Assembly: GCF_000166055.1 (NCBI RefSeq)
Contig: NC_014664.1
Span: 3,751,501 to 3,815,500 of the forward strand
Direction of reading: 5' to 3'
Origin: Rhodomicrobium vannielii ATCC 17100
GTDB taxonomy: Bacteria; Pseudomonadota; Alphaproteobacteria; Rhizobiales; Rhodomicrobiaceae
DNA: 64,000 nucleotides
Below are positions 52,754-62,499 of this stretch, piece by piece. Within the stretch, counting starts at the first letter, position 1, and every line of letters begins with the position of its first letter. Below the pieces are notes generated by a model that did no database searches, had not been told where the DNA came from, and was given only the letters and a program-made list of their open reading frames with translations. The translations under genes were made by a program, and so were the position numbers.

Positions 52754-53905
52754 ATGGAAAGCGCTAATGCCTCTTCTCCTTTCGGTGACGCCCGGCAGAT
52801 CGCGGTTGAACGCGCGATAGCGGAATTTCGCGCGGCGCGCCCGGTGGCGATCCGGTCGGGAAGTACTGCTCTCGTCGCGTTTCCGGTCGATGGCGCGACC
52901 GAGGCCGCGATGGCCTTCTTGCAGCGAGGCGATGGTAAACCGCGCGTAATCGTGCCAGGCGAAAAGATTCTGGCGGCTGGCAAGTGGATCAGGCCGGTTG
53001 CTGCGCTCACGCTGGAGCCTTTCACGATGGAGGCGCTCGACGCGTATTTCGGCCGTGACGAGCGTGTGACAGCGGCCGCGAATGGAAGTTTTCGCGCGGC
53101 CGATCGCGCCGAGGTGGCCGGGCTTGCGCTTTCGAACCTTGCGCTTCTGCTGCCCGCTGTGCTCGTTGCGGACGCGGGGGCGAGCGCGCGGGACGCCCTG
53201 CCTCTCCTGACCGTCGATGCCGAGGATGTTTTCGGCTTTCGCGACCGCGAGGCCAAGGCGCTCAAGATCGTGTCGCGCGCCTTCGTGCCGCTCGAAGGTG
53301 CCGGAAGCTGCGAGTTCGTCGTGTTTCGCGGCGGCGACGGCTTCCGCGATCAGATTGCGATCCTCGTGGGCAATCCGACGCCGGGCAAGCCTGTGTCCGT
53401 GCGCATCCACTCCGCCTGCCTCACCGGCGACCTTTTCGGCAGCCTCAAATGCGACTGCGGCGAGCAGCTTCGCGGCACGGTGCGGGCCATGGCCGAAGAG
53501 GGTGGCGGCGCGGTCCTCTACCTCGATCAGGAAGGGCGCGGCAACGGCATCGCGAACAAGATCCGCGCATACCGGTTGCAGGATCAAGGTTTCGACACCT
53601 ACGATGCCGACGAGCTTCTGGGCTTCGGGCAGGATCAACGCCGTTTCGATTTCGCGGCGGACATGCTGAGGCTGCTGGGCTTCACGTCTGTGCGGCTGAT
53701 GACGAACAACCCGCTCAAGATCAAGGCACTGCGCGATGGCGGGCTCAATGTGCTGTCCACGCACCGTGTCCTGACGCGGCCGACGGCGCAAAATGTGAAA
53801 TATCTCGCGGCAAAGCGCGACAAGGCAGGCCATCTCCTCGGCGACGCCGGGCTCGACACCTTCGATAGCGGCGAGCATCCGTTGTCGCCCGCGCGGCATC
53901 CCTAG
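52754..53905 (+). CDS. ribA: GTP cyclohydrolase II (riboflavin biosynthesis)
   Basis: 383 residues. The C-terminal 200 residues are the GTP cyclohydrolase II catalytic domain: HSACLTGDLFGSLKCDCGEQL with the three zinc-binding cysteines, YLDQEGRGNGI, and TNNPLKIKAL. The N-terminal 180 residues are a degenerate domain without the RibB active site, as in stand-alone alphaproteobacterial RibA proteins. It opens GTP in the first step of riboflavin synthesis. Single gene followed by a terminator. Confidence 0.88.
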   Translation: MESANASSPFGDARQIAVERAIAEFRAARPVAIRSGSTALVAFPVDGATEAAMAFLQRGDGKPRVIVPGEKILAAGKWIRPVAALTLEPFTMEALDAYFGRDERVTAAANGSFRAADRAEVAGLALSNLALLLPAVLVADAGASARDALPLLTVDAEDVFGFRDREAKALKIVSRAFVPLEGAGSCEFVVFRGGDGFRDQIAILVGNPTPGKPVSVRIHSACLTGDLFGSLKCDCGEQLRGTVRAMAEEGGGAVLYLDQEGRGNGIANKIRAYRLQDQGFDTYDADELLGFGQDQRRFDFAADMLRLLGFTSVRLMTNNPLKIKALRDGGLNVLSTHRVLTRPTAQNVKYLAAKRDKAGHLLGDAGLDTFDSGEHPLSPARHP

Positions 53906-53927
53906 ATCAGCCTGCGTTAAGCGGTTC

Positions 53928-53978
53928 GACGCAAAGTTGCGGCGACAACGAAAGTCGCTGGGTCGTGTTGCGTCTTTT
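53928..53978 (+). terminator. Terminator of the ribA-type gene
   Basis: Outer stem GACGCAA/TTGCGTC (53928-53934 with 53968-53974) and inner stem GCGAC/GTCGC (53942-53946 with 53954-53958), then TTTT. It begins 22 bases after the stop. Confidence 0.6.
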
Positions 53979-54295
53979 AAAGGGAAGCGCCGGGATCAGC
54001 GCGCTTTGATGCGCACCGGGTACGAATGGCGGCTACCGGCGCGCAGGCGTCACCGCTTCGCACGCTATGATTGCGCCAATTAACAGCAAGCTGTGGCCGG
54101 TGACTGGTCCAGCACGATCTCAGCTTGAAGTTGTGCGGGGCTTAAAATAGAGTTGGCCGGACCCGGGTGGGGCAGGGGTCCGGCCTTCTGGGCACTTGAG
54201 AGGGAAATGATCTAAGCTATCCTTGGGCATGGATAGACAGGGATCACTAACGAAACACGAGAGCATGCTCTCCAATGAGTTGAGCTATCGATCTT
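53979..54295. other. Gene-free stretch before the IS element, with a strong hairpin
   Basis: A ten-base perfect stem (54155-54164 with 54176-54185) followed by TTCT looks like a terminator without an obvious gene. The sequence between it and the ribA terminator could encode a small RNA; nothing was recognised. Confidence 0.45.
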
Positions 54296-55324
54296 GTTAA
54301 CTGTTTGATCCCGGCATTTGATGGTGCATTATTCTCCCTCGGCTGGAAGGATGCGCTATGGGACAAATTCTTCATGGGAGCGCCACAACGACTGAGGCGG
54401 TCCGTCGAGCGATACAGCATAGTCAAGAGAGCTTGAGGGCCCTGGCCAAGCGCTACGGCATCAACCCGAAGACGGTTTCGAAATGGAAGAAGCGCTCATC
54501 CGTCGCCGATGTGCCGACTGGACCGAAAGAGCCGAAATCCACGGTTCTGTCGGTCGAGGAAGAGGCGATAATCGTCGCCTTCCGCAAGCATACGCTCTTG
54601 CCGCTCGACGATTGCCTCTATGCGCTACAGGCGACGATACCGCATCTGACTCGCTCGTCGCTGCATCGCTGTCTTCAACGCCACGGTATTTCTCGGCTGC
54701 CGGACGTCGAAGGCGACAAGCCCGCCAGGAAGAAGTTCAAGTCCTATCCGATCGGCTATTTTCATGTCGACATAGCCGAAGTGCAGACGGCCGAAGGCAA
54801 GCTCTATCTCTACGTCGCCATTGACCGCACGAGCAAATTCGCCTTCGTGCAACTCGTCAAAAAGACCGGCAGGACGTCCGCTTCAGCCTTCCTCGTCGCC
54901 CTGATAGAGGCAGTTCCCTACAAGATTCACACGGTGCTCACCGACAACGGCATCCAGTTCACGTTTCCGCCGCGTTATGCCGATGGACCAACGGCCAGAT
55001 ACATGACGCACATGTTCGACATGCGATGCAGCGAGAACGGCATTGAGCACCGCCTCACCAAGGTCAAGCATCCCTGGACAAACGGCCAGGTCGAGCGAAT
55101 GAACCGGACGATCAAGGAGGCGACGGTCAAACGCTATCACTACGACCGTCACGAGCAGCTCGAAACCCACCTATCGGACTTCATCAACGCCTATAACTTT
55201 GCTCGCCGACTAAAGACCCTCAAAGGCCTCACGCCTTATGAGTTCATCTGTAAATGCTGGACGAATGAGCCGGAAAGATTCAAGATCGATCCAATCCATC
55301 AAATGCCGGGACTGAACAGTTAAC
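54296..55324 (+). mobile_element. IS481-family insertion sequence
   Basis: About 1,029 bases bounded by 29-base inverted repeats (54296-54324 and 55296-55324) with 26 matching positions; the right repeat overlaps the transposase 3' end and its TAA. It carries one intact transposase. A 7-base direct repeat TGAGCTA lies on both sides (54281-54287 and 55329-55335) but is offset from the repeat ends by 8 and 4 bases, so it may or may not be the target duplication. Confidence 0.85.
54358..55323 (+). CDS. IS481-family transposase
   Basis: 321 residues, full length. N-terminal helix-turn-helix (ALAKRYGINPKTVSKWKKR) and an rve-type DDE integrase core with D138 (FHVDIAEV), D196 (LTDNGIQF) and E246 (NGQVERMNR). 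It uses cut-and-paste or copy-type transposition at the flanking inverted repeats. Intact, so potentially active. Confidence 0.93.
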   Translation: MGQILHGSATTTEAVRRAIQHSQESLRALAKRYGINPKTVSKWKKRSSVADVPTGPKEPKSTVLSVEEEAIIVAFRKHTLLPLDDCLYALQATIPHLTRSSLHRCLQRHGISRLPDVEGDKPARKKFKSYPIGYFHVDIAEVQTAEGKLYLYVAIDRTSKFAFVQLVKKTGRTSASAFLVALIEAVPYKIHTVLTDNGIQFTFPPRYADGPTARYMTHMFDMRCSENGIEHRLTKVKHPWTNGQVERMNRTIKEATVKRYHYDRHEQLETHLSDFINAYNFARRLKTLKGLTPYEFICKCWTNEPERFKIDPIHQMPGLNS

Positions 55325-55466
55325 CGGCTGAGCTACAAGTTCGCGTTACTCTCTCGCCTCGTTAGAAACACAACTATAGCGAGCGACGCCTCGACGCAAC
55401 TACTTTTACGCGTCCTTTTGGTGGATTCGCTTAAAAGTTGTAGAATGGACACACAGTGAGGGGTTG

Positions 55467-56213
55467 ATGGCGGATGTTGCGCTGATCACCGGAGGTGCCG
55501 TGCGGATCGGCAGAGCGATCGCACTACACCTCGCATCTCGCGGATTTTGCGTTGCTATTCAATATCATAAGTCAAGGCCGGATGCTGATGACACGGTGGC
55601 CGCGATCACGGCGGCTGGCGGCAAGGCGGTGGCGTTTCAGGCGGAGCTGGAATCTCCGGCAGACGTTGCACAGCTTATCCCCAGAAGCGCGGCGTTCGGC
55701 CCCGTTACGTGCCTCGTCAACAACGCCTCAGCCTTCGCCGACGACAGTTTGACCGCTCTGACCCCCGAAAGCTGGCGGCGTCACATGGCCGTCAACCTGG
55801 AAGCGCCGATCTTTCTCGCGCAGGCTTTCGCCGCGCAGCTTCCGGCGGGGTTGACTGGCACTATCATCAACATCCTCGATCAGCGCGTGTTGCGGCCGAA
55901 CCCGCAGTTCTTCTCCTACACCGTCAGCAAGGCCGCGCTCCACGCCGCGACGAAAACCATGGCGCAGGCGCTCGCGCCGCGCATCCGCGTCAACGCCGTC
56001 GCGCCGGGGCCGACGCTGAAGAGCATCCACCAGAGCGAGGACGAGTTCGCCCGCGAAGAGGCCGCGATGCCGCTTGGCCGTGGCGCGAGACCGGACGAGA
56101 TCGCGCGCGCGGTCGGCTTCCTCCTCGACCAGCCGTCCATCACGGGCCAGACCATCGCCGTCGATGGCGGTCAGCATCTGATGTGGCAAACGCCGGACAT
56201 CCGCGTTACATAA
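55467..56213 (+). CDS. SDR-family oxidoreductase (pteridine reductase-like)
   Basis: 248 residues from ATG 55467 (GTGAGGGG upstream; TTG 55464 is the alternative). Rossmann [10 protein letters not shown] (about 8-17), NNAS, and the catalytic YTVSK. The fold and the GGAVRIG motif recall FolM/pteridine reductase-type SDRs. It sits five bases before uvrC, a gene order common in Rhizobiales. Its substrate is not established. Confidence 0.82.
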   Translation: MADVALITGGAVRIGRAIALHLASRGFCVAIQYHKSRPDADDTVAAITAAGGKAVAFQAELESPADVAQLIPRSAAFGPVTCLVNNASAFADDSLTALTPESWRRHMAVNLEAPIFLAQAFAAQLPAGLTGTIINILDQRVLRPNPQFFSYTVSKAALHAATKTMAQALAPRIRVNAVAPGPTLKSIHQSEDEFAREEAAMPLGRGARPDEIARAVGFLLDQPSITGQTIAVDGGQHLMWQTPDIRVT

Positions 56214-56218
56214 CGGGT

Positions 56219-58288
56219 ATGCCCGACATTGAGGACACAATCGAAGTCGAGTCAGACCTCGCGCCCGAAGACGCCGCGAGCGCGCCCGAGACCGGCCCGC
56301 AGGTCATCCACCGCTACGTGAAGCATCTCGGCACCGGCCCCGGCGTCTACCGCATGGTAGATCTCGCGGGCGAGGTGATCTATGTCGGCAAGGCGCGGAA
56401 CCTCAAGAACCGCGTGCAGAATTACACGCGCATGGGCGGTCACACCAACCGCATCGCCGCGATGATCCGCGCGACGGCGACGATGGAGTTCGTCAATACG
56501 CGCACCGAAGCCGAGGCGCTGCTTCTCGAAGCGAACCTCATCAAGCGCTTCAAGCCGCGCTACAACGTGTCGTTCCGCGACGACAAGTCGTTTCCCTACA
56601 TCGTCATCCGGCGCGATCAGGAAGCGGCGCAGATCGCCAAGCATCGCGGCGCTCGCACCGTCAAGGGCGACTATTTCGGGCCATTCGCCAGCGCGGGCGC
56701 GGTAAACCGCACGATCAACACACTTCAGCGCGCGTTCCTGCTGCGCACCTGCGCCGACAGCGTCTATGACAGCCGCACGCGGCCCTGCCTCCTGTTCCAG
56801 ATCAAGCGTTGCGCCGGGCCTTGCACGCGCGAAATCCCGCTCGACGATTATTCGAAGCTGGTGGACGAGGCGACGGCGTTCCTGTCCGGCAAGACGGACG
56901 CCGTGCAGCGCAAGCTCAACACGCTGATGGAGGAGGCGGCCGAAGCGCTGGAGTTCGAGCGCGCCGCTAAATATCGCAACCGGCTGTGGGCGCTGGCGCA
57001 TGTGCAGGCCCATCAAGGCATCAACCCGAAGGGCGTCGAGGAAGCGGACGTGTTCGCGATTGCGCAGCAGGGCGGCCAGACCTGCATCGAGGTCTTTTTC
57101 TTCCGTAGCGGCCAGAACTGGGGCAACCGCGCGTATTTTCCGCGCGCGGACAAGAGCCTTTCGCCCGCTGAAGTGCTCGGCTCGTTCATCTCGCAATTCT
57201 ACGACGACAAGCTCGTGCCGCGCTGCGTGTTCCTCTCCGAGGAGGTGCCGGAGCAGTCGCTCATCTCGGAGGCGCTATCCACGAAGCTCGGCCGCAAGGT
57301 CGATGTGGTGACGCCGAGGCGCGGCGAGAAGCGCGAGCTTGTCGACTATGCGCATCAGAACGCGCGCGAGGCGCTCGGCCGCAAGCTCGCGGAGACGACG
57401 AGTAACGCGAGGCTGCTCGCGGGCGTGGCGCAGGTTTTCGGCCTTGAACGGGTGCCGCGCCGCATCGAGGTTTACGACAACTCGCACATCATGGGCACGA
57501 ACGCCGTCGGTGGCATGATCGTGGCGGGGCCGGAAGGTTTCGCGAAGAACCACTACCGCAAGTTCAACATCCGCACCGCCGACCTCACGCCGGGCGACGA
57601 TTTCGGCATGATGCGCGAGGTGCTGACGCGGCGGTTCAAGCGGCTCCTCAAGGAGCACGGCCTGCCTGCGGGTGAAACGGCGGCGAGCGGCGATACCCCG
57701 CCGGAGGCGGCGGTCGCGGCGGCTGAGGCGGGAGCGGTCGCGGCGGTTGATACCTCGTCGCTCTCTCCGCCCGTGGAAGAGGAATACACCGAGGAGGAAA
57801 ACGGCGATGCGGCTGCGCAAGGCGGTGATCTCGGCGCGTGGCCGGATCTCCTGCTGATTGACGGCGGCGCGGGCCAGCTTTCCGCCGCGCGCGAGGTGCT
57901 GGCCGAACTTGGGCTGCATGGCCTCGCCATCGCGGGCATCGCCAAGGGACCGGACCGGAACGCTGGCCGCGAGCGCTTCTTCATGCCGGGCAAGCCGCCG
58001 TTCTCGCTTCCGCTCAACGATCCGGTGCTTTACTTCGTGCAGCGACTTCGCGACGAGGCGCACCGCTTCGCCATCGGCTCGCATCGCGCGAAGCGGAAGA
58101 AGGCCATGACGGAGAACGAACTCGACGGCATTCCCGGCATCGGGCCGACGCGAAAGCGCGCGCTTCTGAAACATTTCGGCTCCGCGAAGGCCGTCAGCCG
58201 CGCCGGATTATCCGACCTCCGGGCGGTCGACGGGATCAGCGCCGCCATGGCCCAGCAGATCTACGACTGGTACAACGACCGCAAATAA
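56219..58288 (+). CDS. uvrC: UvrABC excinuclease subunit C
   Basis: 689 residues from ATG 56219; the frame is open far into the SDR gene. GIY-YIG nuclease domain (GVYRM at 42-46, VIYVGK at 53-58) for the 3' incision, UVR domain (about 230-265), RNase H-like domain for the 5' incision (D420, then DGG at 548-550) and tandem HhH at the end. An Ala/Glu-rich insert (about 482-539) splits the RNase H-like domain. Confidence 0.95.
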   Translation: MPDIEDTIEVESDLAPEDAASAPETGPQVIHRYVKHLGTGPGVYRMVDLAGEVIYVGKARNLKNRVQNYTRMGGHTNRIAAMIRATATMEFVNTRTEAEALLLEANLIKRFKPRYNVSFRDDKSFPYIVIRRDQEAAQIAKHRGARTVKGDYFGPFASAGAVNRTINTLQRAFLLRTCADSVYDSRTRPCLLFQIKRCAGPCTREIPLDDYSKLVDEATAFLSGKTDAVQRKLNTLMEEAAEALEFERAAKYRNRLWALAHVQAHQGINPKGVEEADVFAIAQQGGQTCIEVFFFRSGQNWGNRAYFPRADKSLSPAEVLGSFISQFYDDKLVPRCVFLSEEVPEQSLISEALSTKLGRKVDVVTPRRGEKRELVDYAHQNAREALGRKLAETTSNARLLAGVAQVFGLERVPRRIEVYDNSHIMGTNAVGGMIVAGPEGFAKNHYRKFNIRTADLTPGDDFGMMREVLTRRFKRLLKEHGLPAGETAASGDTPPEAAVAAAEAGAVAAVDTSSLSPPVEEEYTEEENGDAAAQGGDLGAWPDLLLIDGGAGQLSAAREVLAELGLHGLAIAGIAKGPDRNAGRERFFMPGKPPFSLPLNDPVLYFVQRLRDEAHRFAIGSHRAKRKKAMTENELDGIPGIGPTRKRALLKHFGSAKAVSRAGLSDLRAVDGISAAMAQQIYDWYNDRK

Positions 58289-58480
58289 GTGTTTCGCCGC
58301 AACGGCAAAACGTTCACGCGCTTTTGGTGGGAAAGCGCCTCACTCAAGACGCAAAACACAGCGAAGCATGCCAGAACTTCGGGAGAAGCGGCGCGCGTTT
58401 GACGAATCACTTAGCCTTGCGGGGTGCGGCGTCACAGGTGACCAGTTGCCGCTTCAACAAAACTTCAGAGGGAGAATTTT

Positions 58481-58717
58481 ATGATGCGGAATGCAGTGTG
58501 CGCAGTCGTGGCGGCGGCGTTCTTGATGATGAGCGTGGATGCGATGGCTCAATATAGCGGCCACCGGGGCTCGAAGGACGAGCAGGAAGCGTGCAAGCCC
58601 GACGTCTATCGCCTCTGCGCCGAGTTTGTGATGCCGCCGCAGGAAGACAAGATCGTCGCCTGCCTGAAGTCGAAGCGGAAGGAACTTAGCTCCGCTTGCA
58701 AGAAGGTGATCGACTAA
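58481..58717 (+). CDS. Small secreted cysteine-rich protein
   Basis: 78 residues, with GAGGGAG upstream and a choice of two adjacent ATG codons. Signal peptide about 1-23 (cleavage after AMAQ). The mature protein has four cysteines in the pattern CKPDVYRLC, then IVACLKSKRKELSSACK, likely two disulfides. This pattern is found in small Rhizobiales periplasmic proteins of unknown function. Confidence 0.75.
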   Translation: MMRNAVCAVVAAAFLMMSVDAMAQYSGHRGSKDEQEACKPDVYRLCAEFVMPPQEDKIVACLKSKRKELSSACKKVID

Positions 58718-58891
58718 TTTCGTCGAATATAAATCTGGTTCAAGGCTTTCTGGGGAGGAGGCCTTGAATTTCATGGCTTCTTTTTGACAAGTGCTCTACT
58801 GAGAGCGCTGCTAGGCAGCGCGACTTCTTGCCATTGACGTCATTTTTCACGCTTCGATAGCTGCCGAAGGCACGAAGCGGGGTAGGTTTTT

Positions 58892-59659
58892 ATGAGTTCG
58901 AAGCTAGACAATTGCTCTGTCGTCATGGCTCATCCTGATGACGAAGTGCTCTGGGCGAGTTCGGTCCTTTCCTCCGCCGCAAAAATCATTTTATGCTTCG
59001 GCGATTCGTCCAAGCCCCGCATCGGGCATGCCCGACGACTCGCCATGAAGGATTTCCCCCTCAATACGCTTGAGTTTCTGGATCTGACGGAAGCTCGCGT
59101 TTCGAACCGCGCCAGATGGCCTAATCCACAGCCAAGCAGCGCCGGCTTGAAGATATCGCGACGTATGTACGATCTATATAATCGTGCGGAACAAGCTTAC
59201 GAAACAAATTTTTCGCGTCTTTGCTCGGAGTTTTCTGTTCGATTATCAGGAGTTGATGATGTCATCACGCATAATCCTTGGGGCGAATACGGCCACGAGG
59301 AGCATGTTCAAGTCTTTAAAGCGGTAGTCCATGCGCAGGCAAAGCTTGGATATCGGATCTGGGTGACAAACTACGTCAGCGAAAGATCTCTGCAGTTGAT
59401 GCTCAGTCAGGCAGATCAAATAGGGCAATCAACCGAGCCGATGAAGACGGACACACATCTTTCGAAGGAGCTGAAGCAGTTATACGAGCGTTGTGGATGC
59501 TGGACATGGCCCCAGAGACATATTTGGCCAAGTTATGAAATGTATTACGAGTTGGCGCCAGAAAAGCGCTCGCCACGTTGGGTGTCTACGCTTAATTTTG
59601 TCGGCAAAGAGGGAAAACTGCGACCGGCAGATGCTGCCCTAGCTCTGAAAGATGGATGA
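58892..59659 (+). CDS. PIG-L-like deacetylase
   Basis: 255 residues. Family motif AHPDDE (13-18), with H14, D16 and D17 around the zinc, and the second zinc segment GHEEH with H135 and H138. The family removes acetyl groups from N-acetylglucosaminyl substrates. The gene is clearly less GC-rich than its neighbours, with AT-ending codons, which suggests recent acquisition. Its stop overlaps the start of the next gene. Substrate unknown; no glycosyltransferase is adjacent. Confidence 0.8.
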   Translation: MSSKLDNCSVVMAHPDDEVLWASSVLSSAAKIILCFGDSSKPRIGHARRLAMKDFPLNTLEFLDLTEARVSNRARWPNPQPSSAGLKISRRMYDLYNRAEQAYETNFSRLCSEFSVRLSGVDDVITHNPWGEYGHEEHVQVFKAVVHAQAKLGYRIWVTNYVSERSLQLMLSQADQIGQSTEPMKTDTHLSKELKQLYERCGCWTWPQRHIWPSYEMYYELAPEKRSPRWVSTLNFVGKEGKLRPADAALALKDG

Positions 59660-59952
59660 TGACCACGATCTATGTAGCCGTTCTAGCCTATGTACGGCCC
59701 GTCGAGGAAATTGACGCGCAGATGCAGGCGCACGTCGCATGGCTGCGCAAAGGGTACGAAGACGGCGTGTTCCTGGCTTCGGGGCGGCGCATTCCACGCA
59801 CCGGCGGCGTAATTCTGGCGCGCGGAGACAGCCTTGAAGCGATCGAATCGCGGCTGAGCGAAGACCCGTTTCAGCGGTTGGGCCTTGCCAAGGTCGAAAT
59901 CATCCCGTTTCAGGCGAGCATGACCGCAGAAGCGTTGAAAGGCATTGTCTGA
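59656..59952 (+). CDS. YciI-like protein
   Basis: 98 residues of the YCII-related ferredoxin-like fold (YVRPVEEIDAQMQAHVAWLRKGYEDGVFLASGRR contains the family's conserved His and Asp region). Enzymatic role in this family is mostly undefined. Starts at one of two adjacent ATG codons overlapping the PIG-L-like gene's stop. Confidence 0.8.
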   Translation: MMTTIYVAVLAYVRPVEEIDAQMQAHVAWLRKGYEDGVFLASGRRIPRTGGVILARGDSLEAIESRLSEDPFQRLGLAKVEIIPFQASMTAEALKGIV

Positions 59953-60037
59953 CGCGAAGCGGTGAAGTTCAAGACATGACGGCGCGGCGGGAAAAAATTC
60001 AGGCGAGCGACCGTTGGCGCCCAATGCGAGGGCTCTG

Positions 60038-60511
60038 ATGTCGAAATCGACGCGTGCGACGAAGATGCTTGAGAAGGCCGGGATCGTCTTCACCGTGCAC
60101 ACCTACGAATACGATCCCAACGCCGACCGGATCGGCATGCAGGCGGCGGAGGCCCTCGACGAGATGCCCGCGCGCGTGCTCAAGACCTTGATGGCGCTCG
60201 TCGACGACAAGCCGGTTCTCGTGATCGTGCCTTCGGACCACGAGGTATCGATGAAGAAACTCGCGGCCGCGTTTGGTGGCAAGTCGGCACACATGATGAA
60301 GCCGGCGGATGCGGAGCGTATCTCGGGCTACAAGGTCGGCGGCATCAGTCCGTTCGGTCAGATGAGGAAGCTTTCCGCCGCCATCGAAGAGCAGGCGATG
60401 ATGCAAGACCTCATTTTTATCAATGGAGGCCAGCGCGGATTGCAGGTGCGGCTTGCCCCGCACGATGCAGCGAAGGTGCTGAACGCTGTCGTTGCGCCGC
60501 TAGTGGCTTAG
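60038..60511 (+). CDS. ybaK: YbaK/EbsC-type Cys-tRNA(Pro) deacylase
   Basis: 157 residues from ATG 60038, preceded by GAGGG. YbaK fold: KTLMALVDDKPVLVIVPSDHEVSMKKLAAAFGGK with the conserved catalytic lysine, and GGISPFGQ. It hydrolyses cysteine wrongly attached to tRNA(Pro). Confidence 0.92.
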   Translation: MSKSTRATKMLEKAGIVFTVHTYEYDPNADRIGMQAAEALDEMPARVLKTLMALVDDKPVLVIVPSDHEVSMKKLAAAFGGKSAHMMKPADAERISGYKVGGISPFGQMRKLSAAIEEQAMMQDLIFINGGQRGLQVRLAPHDAAKVLNAVVAPLVA

Positions 60512-61000
60512 GTCGCCTTTCGTTAAATCGCACTCGGTTTGACGCAGATAAGCTGATCGACACCCGAAACAACGTCTGCTGCGTCTGATTTCTGATTTAT
60601 GGCACGGCGCTTTAAAGCCGCTCCGTAGAAGTGATCGCAGTTTTGCGTTAACCCATGCTGCTACGGCGGGCGCTCGTTTCCGTTAAAAGTCTCCGATCTT
60701 GCCGCATTTCACGTTGAGCGCAAAAAGTCTGCTGGTCGGAGCCAAGACCGCAGGACGCGCCATGATCAGGGCCGTGCGCCTGCTCGCGCGAATACGAAAT
60801 CGGCCGAGGGCGCGCCGAATTACACCAAAGGAGGTGATGATAAGTTAGGCTTTCGAATTTAGCCTAGACGGAACTGCAAGCCTCCAGCTCGTGTTTATAG
60901 ATACGGCATGCAGAGAAAGGAAGGCGTTCATGGCACTTCGGATCGGCACCGAAAAAGGGCTTCCGGCAGAATTTTTCAAAGAAGCGGCGCTGCCTTGGAT
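60512..61000. other. Mostly gene-free stretch between ybaK and hemA
   Basis: Contains a possible 28-codon frame (60762-60848) and, after it, a hairpin TAGGCT/AGCCTA (60846-60866). Another small frame from ATG 60930 has a good ribosome site but runs into the hemA terminator and is doubtful. No RNA gene was recognised. Confidence 0.45.
60762..60848 (+). CDS. Possible 28-residue arginine-rich peptide
   Basis: ATG 60762 follows GCAGGACG; the frame encodes a basic peptide (eight or more Arg) and ends TAG at 60848. Its last codons coincide with a perfect Shine-Dalgarno sequence (AAAGGAGGTGAT). Whether it is translated is unknown; the strong ribosome-like site may instead serve another purpose. Confidence 0.25.
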   Translation: MIRAVRLLARIRNRPRARRITPKEVMIS

Positions 61001-61035
61001 AAAAAGAAGCCGCCCCAAACTTTCGTCGGGACGGC
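61001..61035 (-). terminator. Rho-independent terminator of hemA
   Basis: Stem GCCGTCCC with GGGGCGGC (one mismatch; 61028-61035 with 61009-61016 in minus-strand order), followed by TTCTTTTT, 32 bases past the hemA stop. Confidence 0.8.
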
Positions 61036-61066
61036 GCTTTGCAAAATATACTGAAGCTTGCGTGCC

Positions 61067-62350
61067 TCAGCCGCCAGCAGCGACGCCGAGCTCGAACTGG
61101 CCGGCAACGGCGATACGGCCGCGCCAAAGCTGGCACCAGTCGTAACCGTTACGCAGACCCATTTCGTTCCAGAGCGTGCGAAGAGACTTCACGAGGTGCT
61201 CCATCTGGGCTTCGTTGTGCAACGGCCCAGGTGTGAGACGGATGCGCTCGGTGCCGCGTGACACCGTCGGGTAGTTGATGGGCTGCACATAGATACCGAA
61301 ACGGTCGAGCAGCTGGTCGGTGAGCTGCTTGCACTGCACGGGATCACCGACGAGCACGGGAACGATGTGGCTCGGCGTATGCATCACAGGGAGATTTTCG
61401 AGAGCGAGGCGTTCCTTCAGAAGCGCCGCGTTGAGCTGATGCTTCTCGCGTTCCACGTTGCTCTGCTTGAGGTGGCGAACGCTGGCGATCGCGCCCGCGC
61501 AGATCACAGGGGCAAGCGATGTCGAGAAGATGAAGCCAGGCGCGTAGGAGCGGATCGCGTCGATCACCTTCGACGTGGAGGCGATATAGCCGCCCATCAG
61601 GCCGAAGCCCTTCGCAAGCGTCGCTTCGATGATGTCGACGCGGTGCATCGCATTGTCGCGCTCGCAGACGCCAGCGCCGTGGTCGCCATACATGCCGACC
61701 GCATGGACTTCATCGATGTATGTGAAAGCGTTGTACTTTTCGGCGAGGTCGCAGATTTCGTTGATCGGCGCAATGTCGCCATCCATCGAGTAGACGGATT
61801 CGAATGCGATGATCTTCGGCGTGTCGTTGTCATATTCCTGAAGCAGGGTTTCGAGATGCTCCAGATCGTTATGACGCCATACGCGCTTCGGGCCGCCACC
61901 GTGGCGAATGCCCTCGATCATCGAATTGTGGTTCTTCTCGTCCGAGAAAATGACCGCGCCCTTCAAGATCTTGACGAGCGTCGACAGCGTCGCGTCATTC
62001 GACACGTAGCCCGATGTGAAGAGCAGCGCTGCTTCCTTGCCATGCAGGCTGGCCAATTCACGTTCAAGTTCCACGTGATAATGCGTCGTGCCGGAGATGT
62101 TGCGTGTGCCACCCGAACCCGCGCCGACCGTGTCGATCGCTTCATGCATCGCGGCGAGGACAGACGGGTGCTGCCCCATGCCGAGATAGTCGTTCGAACA
62201 CCAGACGGTGATCGGTTTAGTTCCTTCGGGAGTATGATGGACCGCGCACGGGAAGTCCCCACGGCGTCTTAGAATATCGGCAAAAACACGGTATCGGCCC
62301 TCGACGGTCAAGGCTTCGAGAGCTTCGCCAAACTTCCCCTGATAGTCCAT
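61067..62350 (-). CDS. hemA: 5-aminolevulinate synthase
   Basis: 427 residues from ATG 62350 (GAGGAACGCTAT upstream). Alpha-oxoamine synthase family with K247 (TLAKGFG) holding PLP, next to the K248 of Rhodobacter ALAS. It condenses glycine and succinyl-CoA into 5-aminolevulinate, the C4 route to heme and bacteriochlorophyll typical of alphaproteobacteria. An FNR/FixK-like box 150 bases upstream suggests oxygen control. Confidence 0.95.
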   Translation of the reverse strand: MDYQGKFGEALEALTVEGRYRVFADILRRRGDFPCAVHHTPEGTKPITVWCSNDYLGMGQHPSVLAAMHEAIDTVGAGSGGTRNISGTTHYHVELERELASLHGKEAALLFTSGYVSNDATLSTLVKILKGAVIFSDEKNHNSMIEGIRHGGGPKRVWRHNDLEHLETLLQEYDNDTPKIIAFESVYSMDGDIAPINEICDLAEKYNAFTYIDEVHAVGMYGDHGAGVCERDNAMHRVDIIEATLAKGFGLMGGYIASTSKVIDAIRSYAPGFIFSTSLAPVICAGAIASVRHLKQSNVEREKHQLNAALLKERLALENLPVMHTPSHIVPVLVGDPVQCKQLTDQLLDRFGIYVQPINYPTVSRGTERIRLTPGPLHNEAQMEHLVKSLRTLWNEMGLRNGYDWCQLWRGRIAVAGQFELGVAAGG

Positions 62351-62499
62351 ATAGCGTTCCTCGTTGGCGGGAATCGGTCGCACGGATGCGCCTTGAGCGG
62401 AAGAGCCAACTACCTGGTTCGCTGGCAGGATTTCCGCCCTGCTGGGGCAGATAATTGCGCGAACGCAAACAGAAGTCTACCTCTTAGAAGGCTTACAAA

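Noticed and set aside
52631-53899. 422-codon minus-strand frame opposite the ribA-type gene
   Set aside because: Antisense to a gene with intact zinc and catalytic motifs; no recognisable domain.
54241-55360. Functional tRNA gene at the IS insertion site
   Set aside because: Only a D-arm-like stretch is found; no anticodon stem, T-arm or acceptor pairing could be drawn.
60930-61145. Small plus-strand gene starting at 60930
   Set aside because: It has a good ribosome site but runs through the hemA terminator into hemA coding sequence, and its tail is antisense-like.
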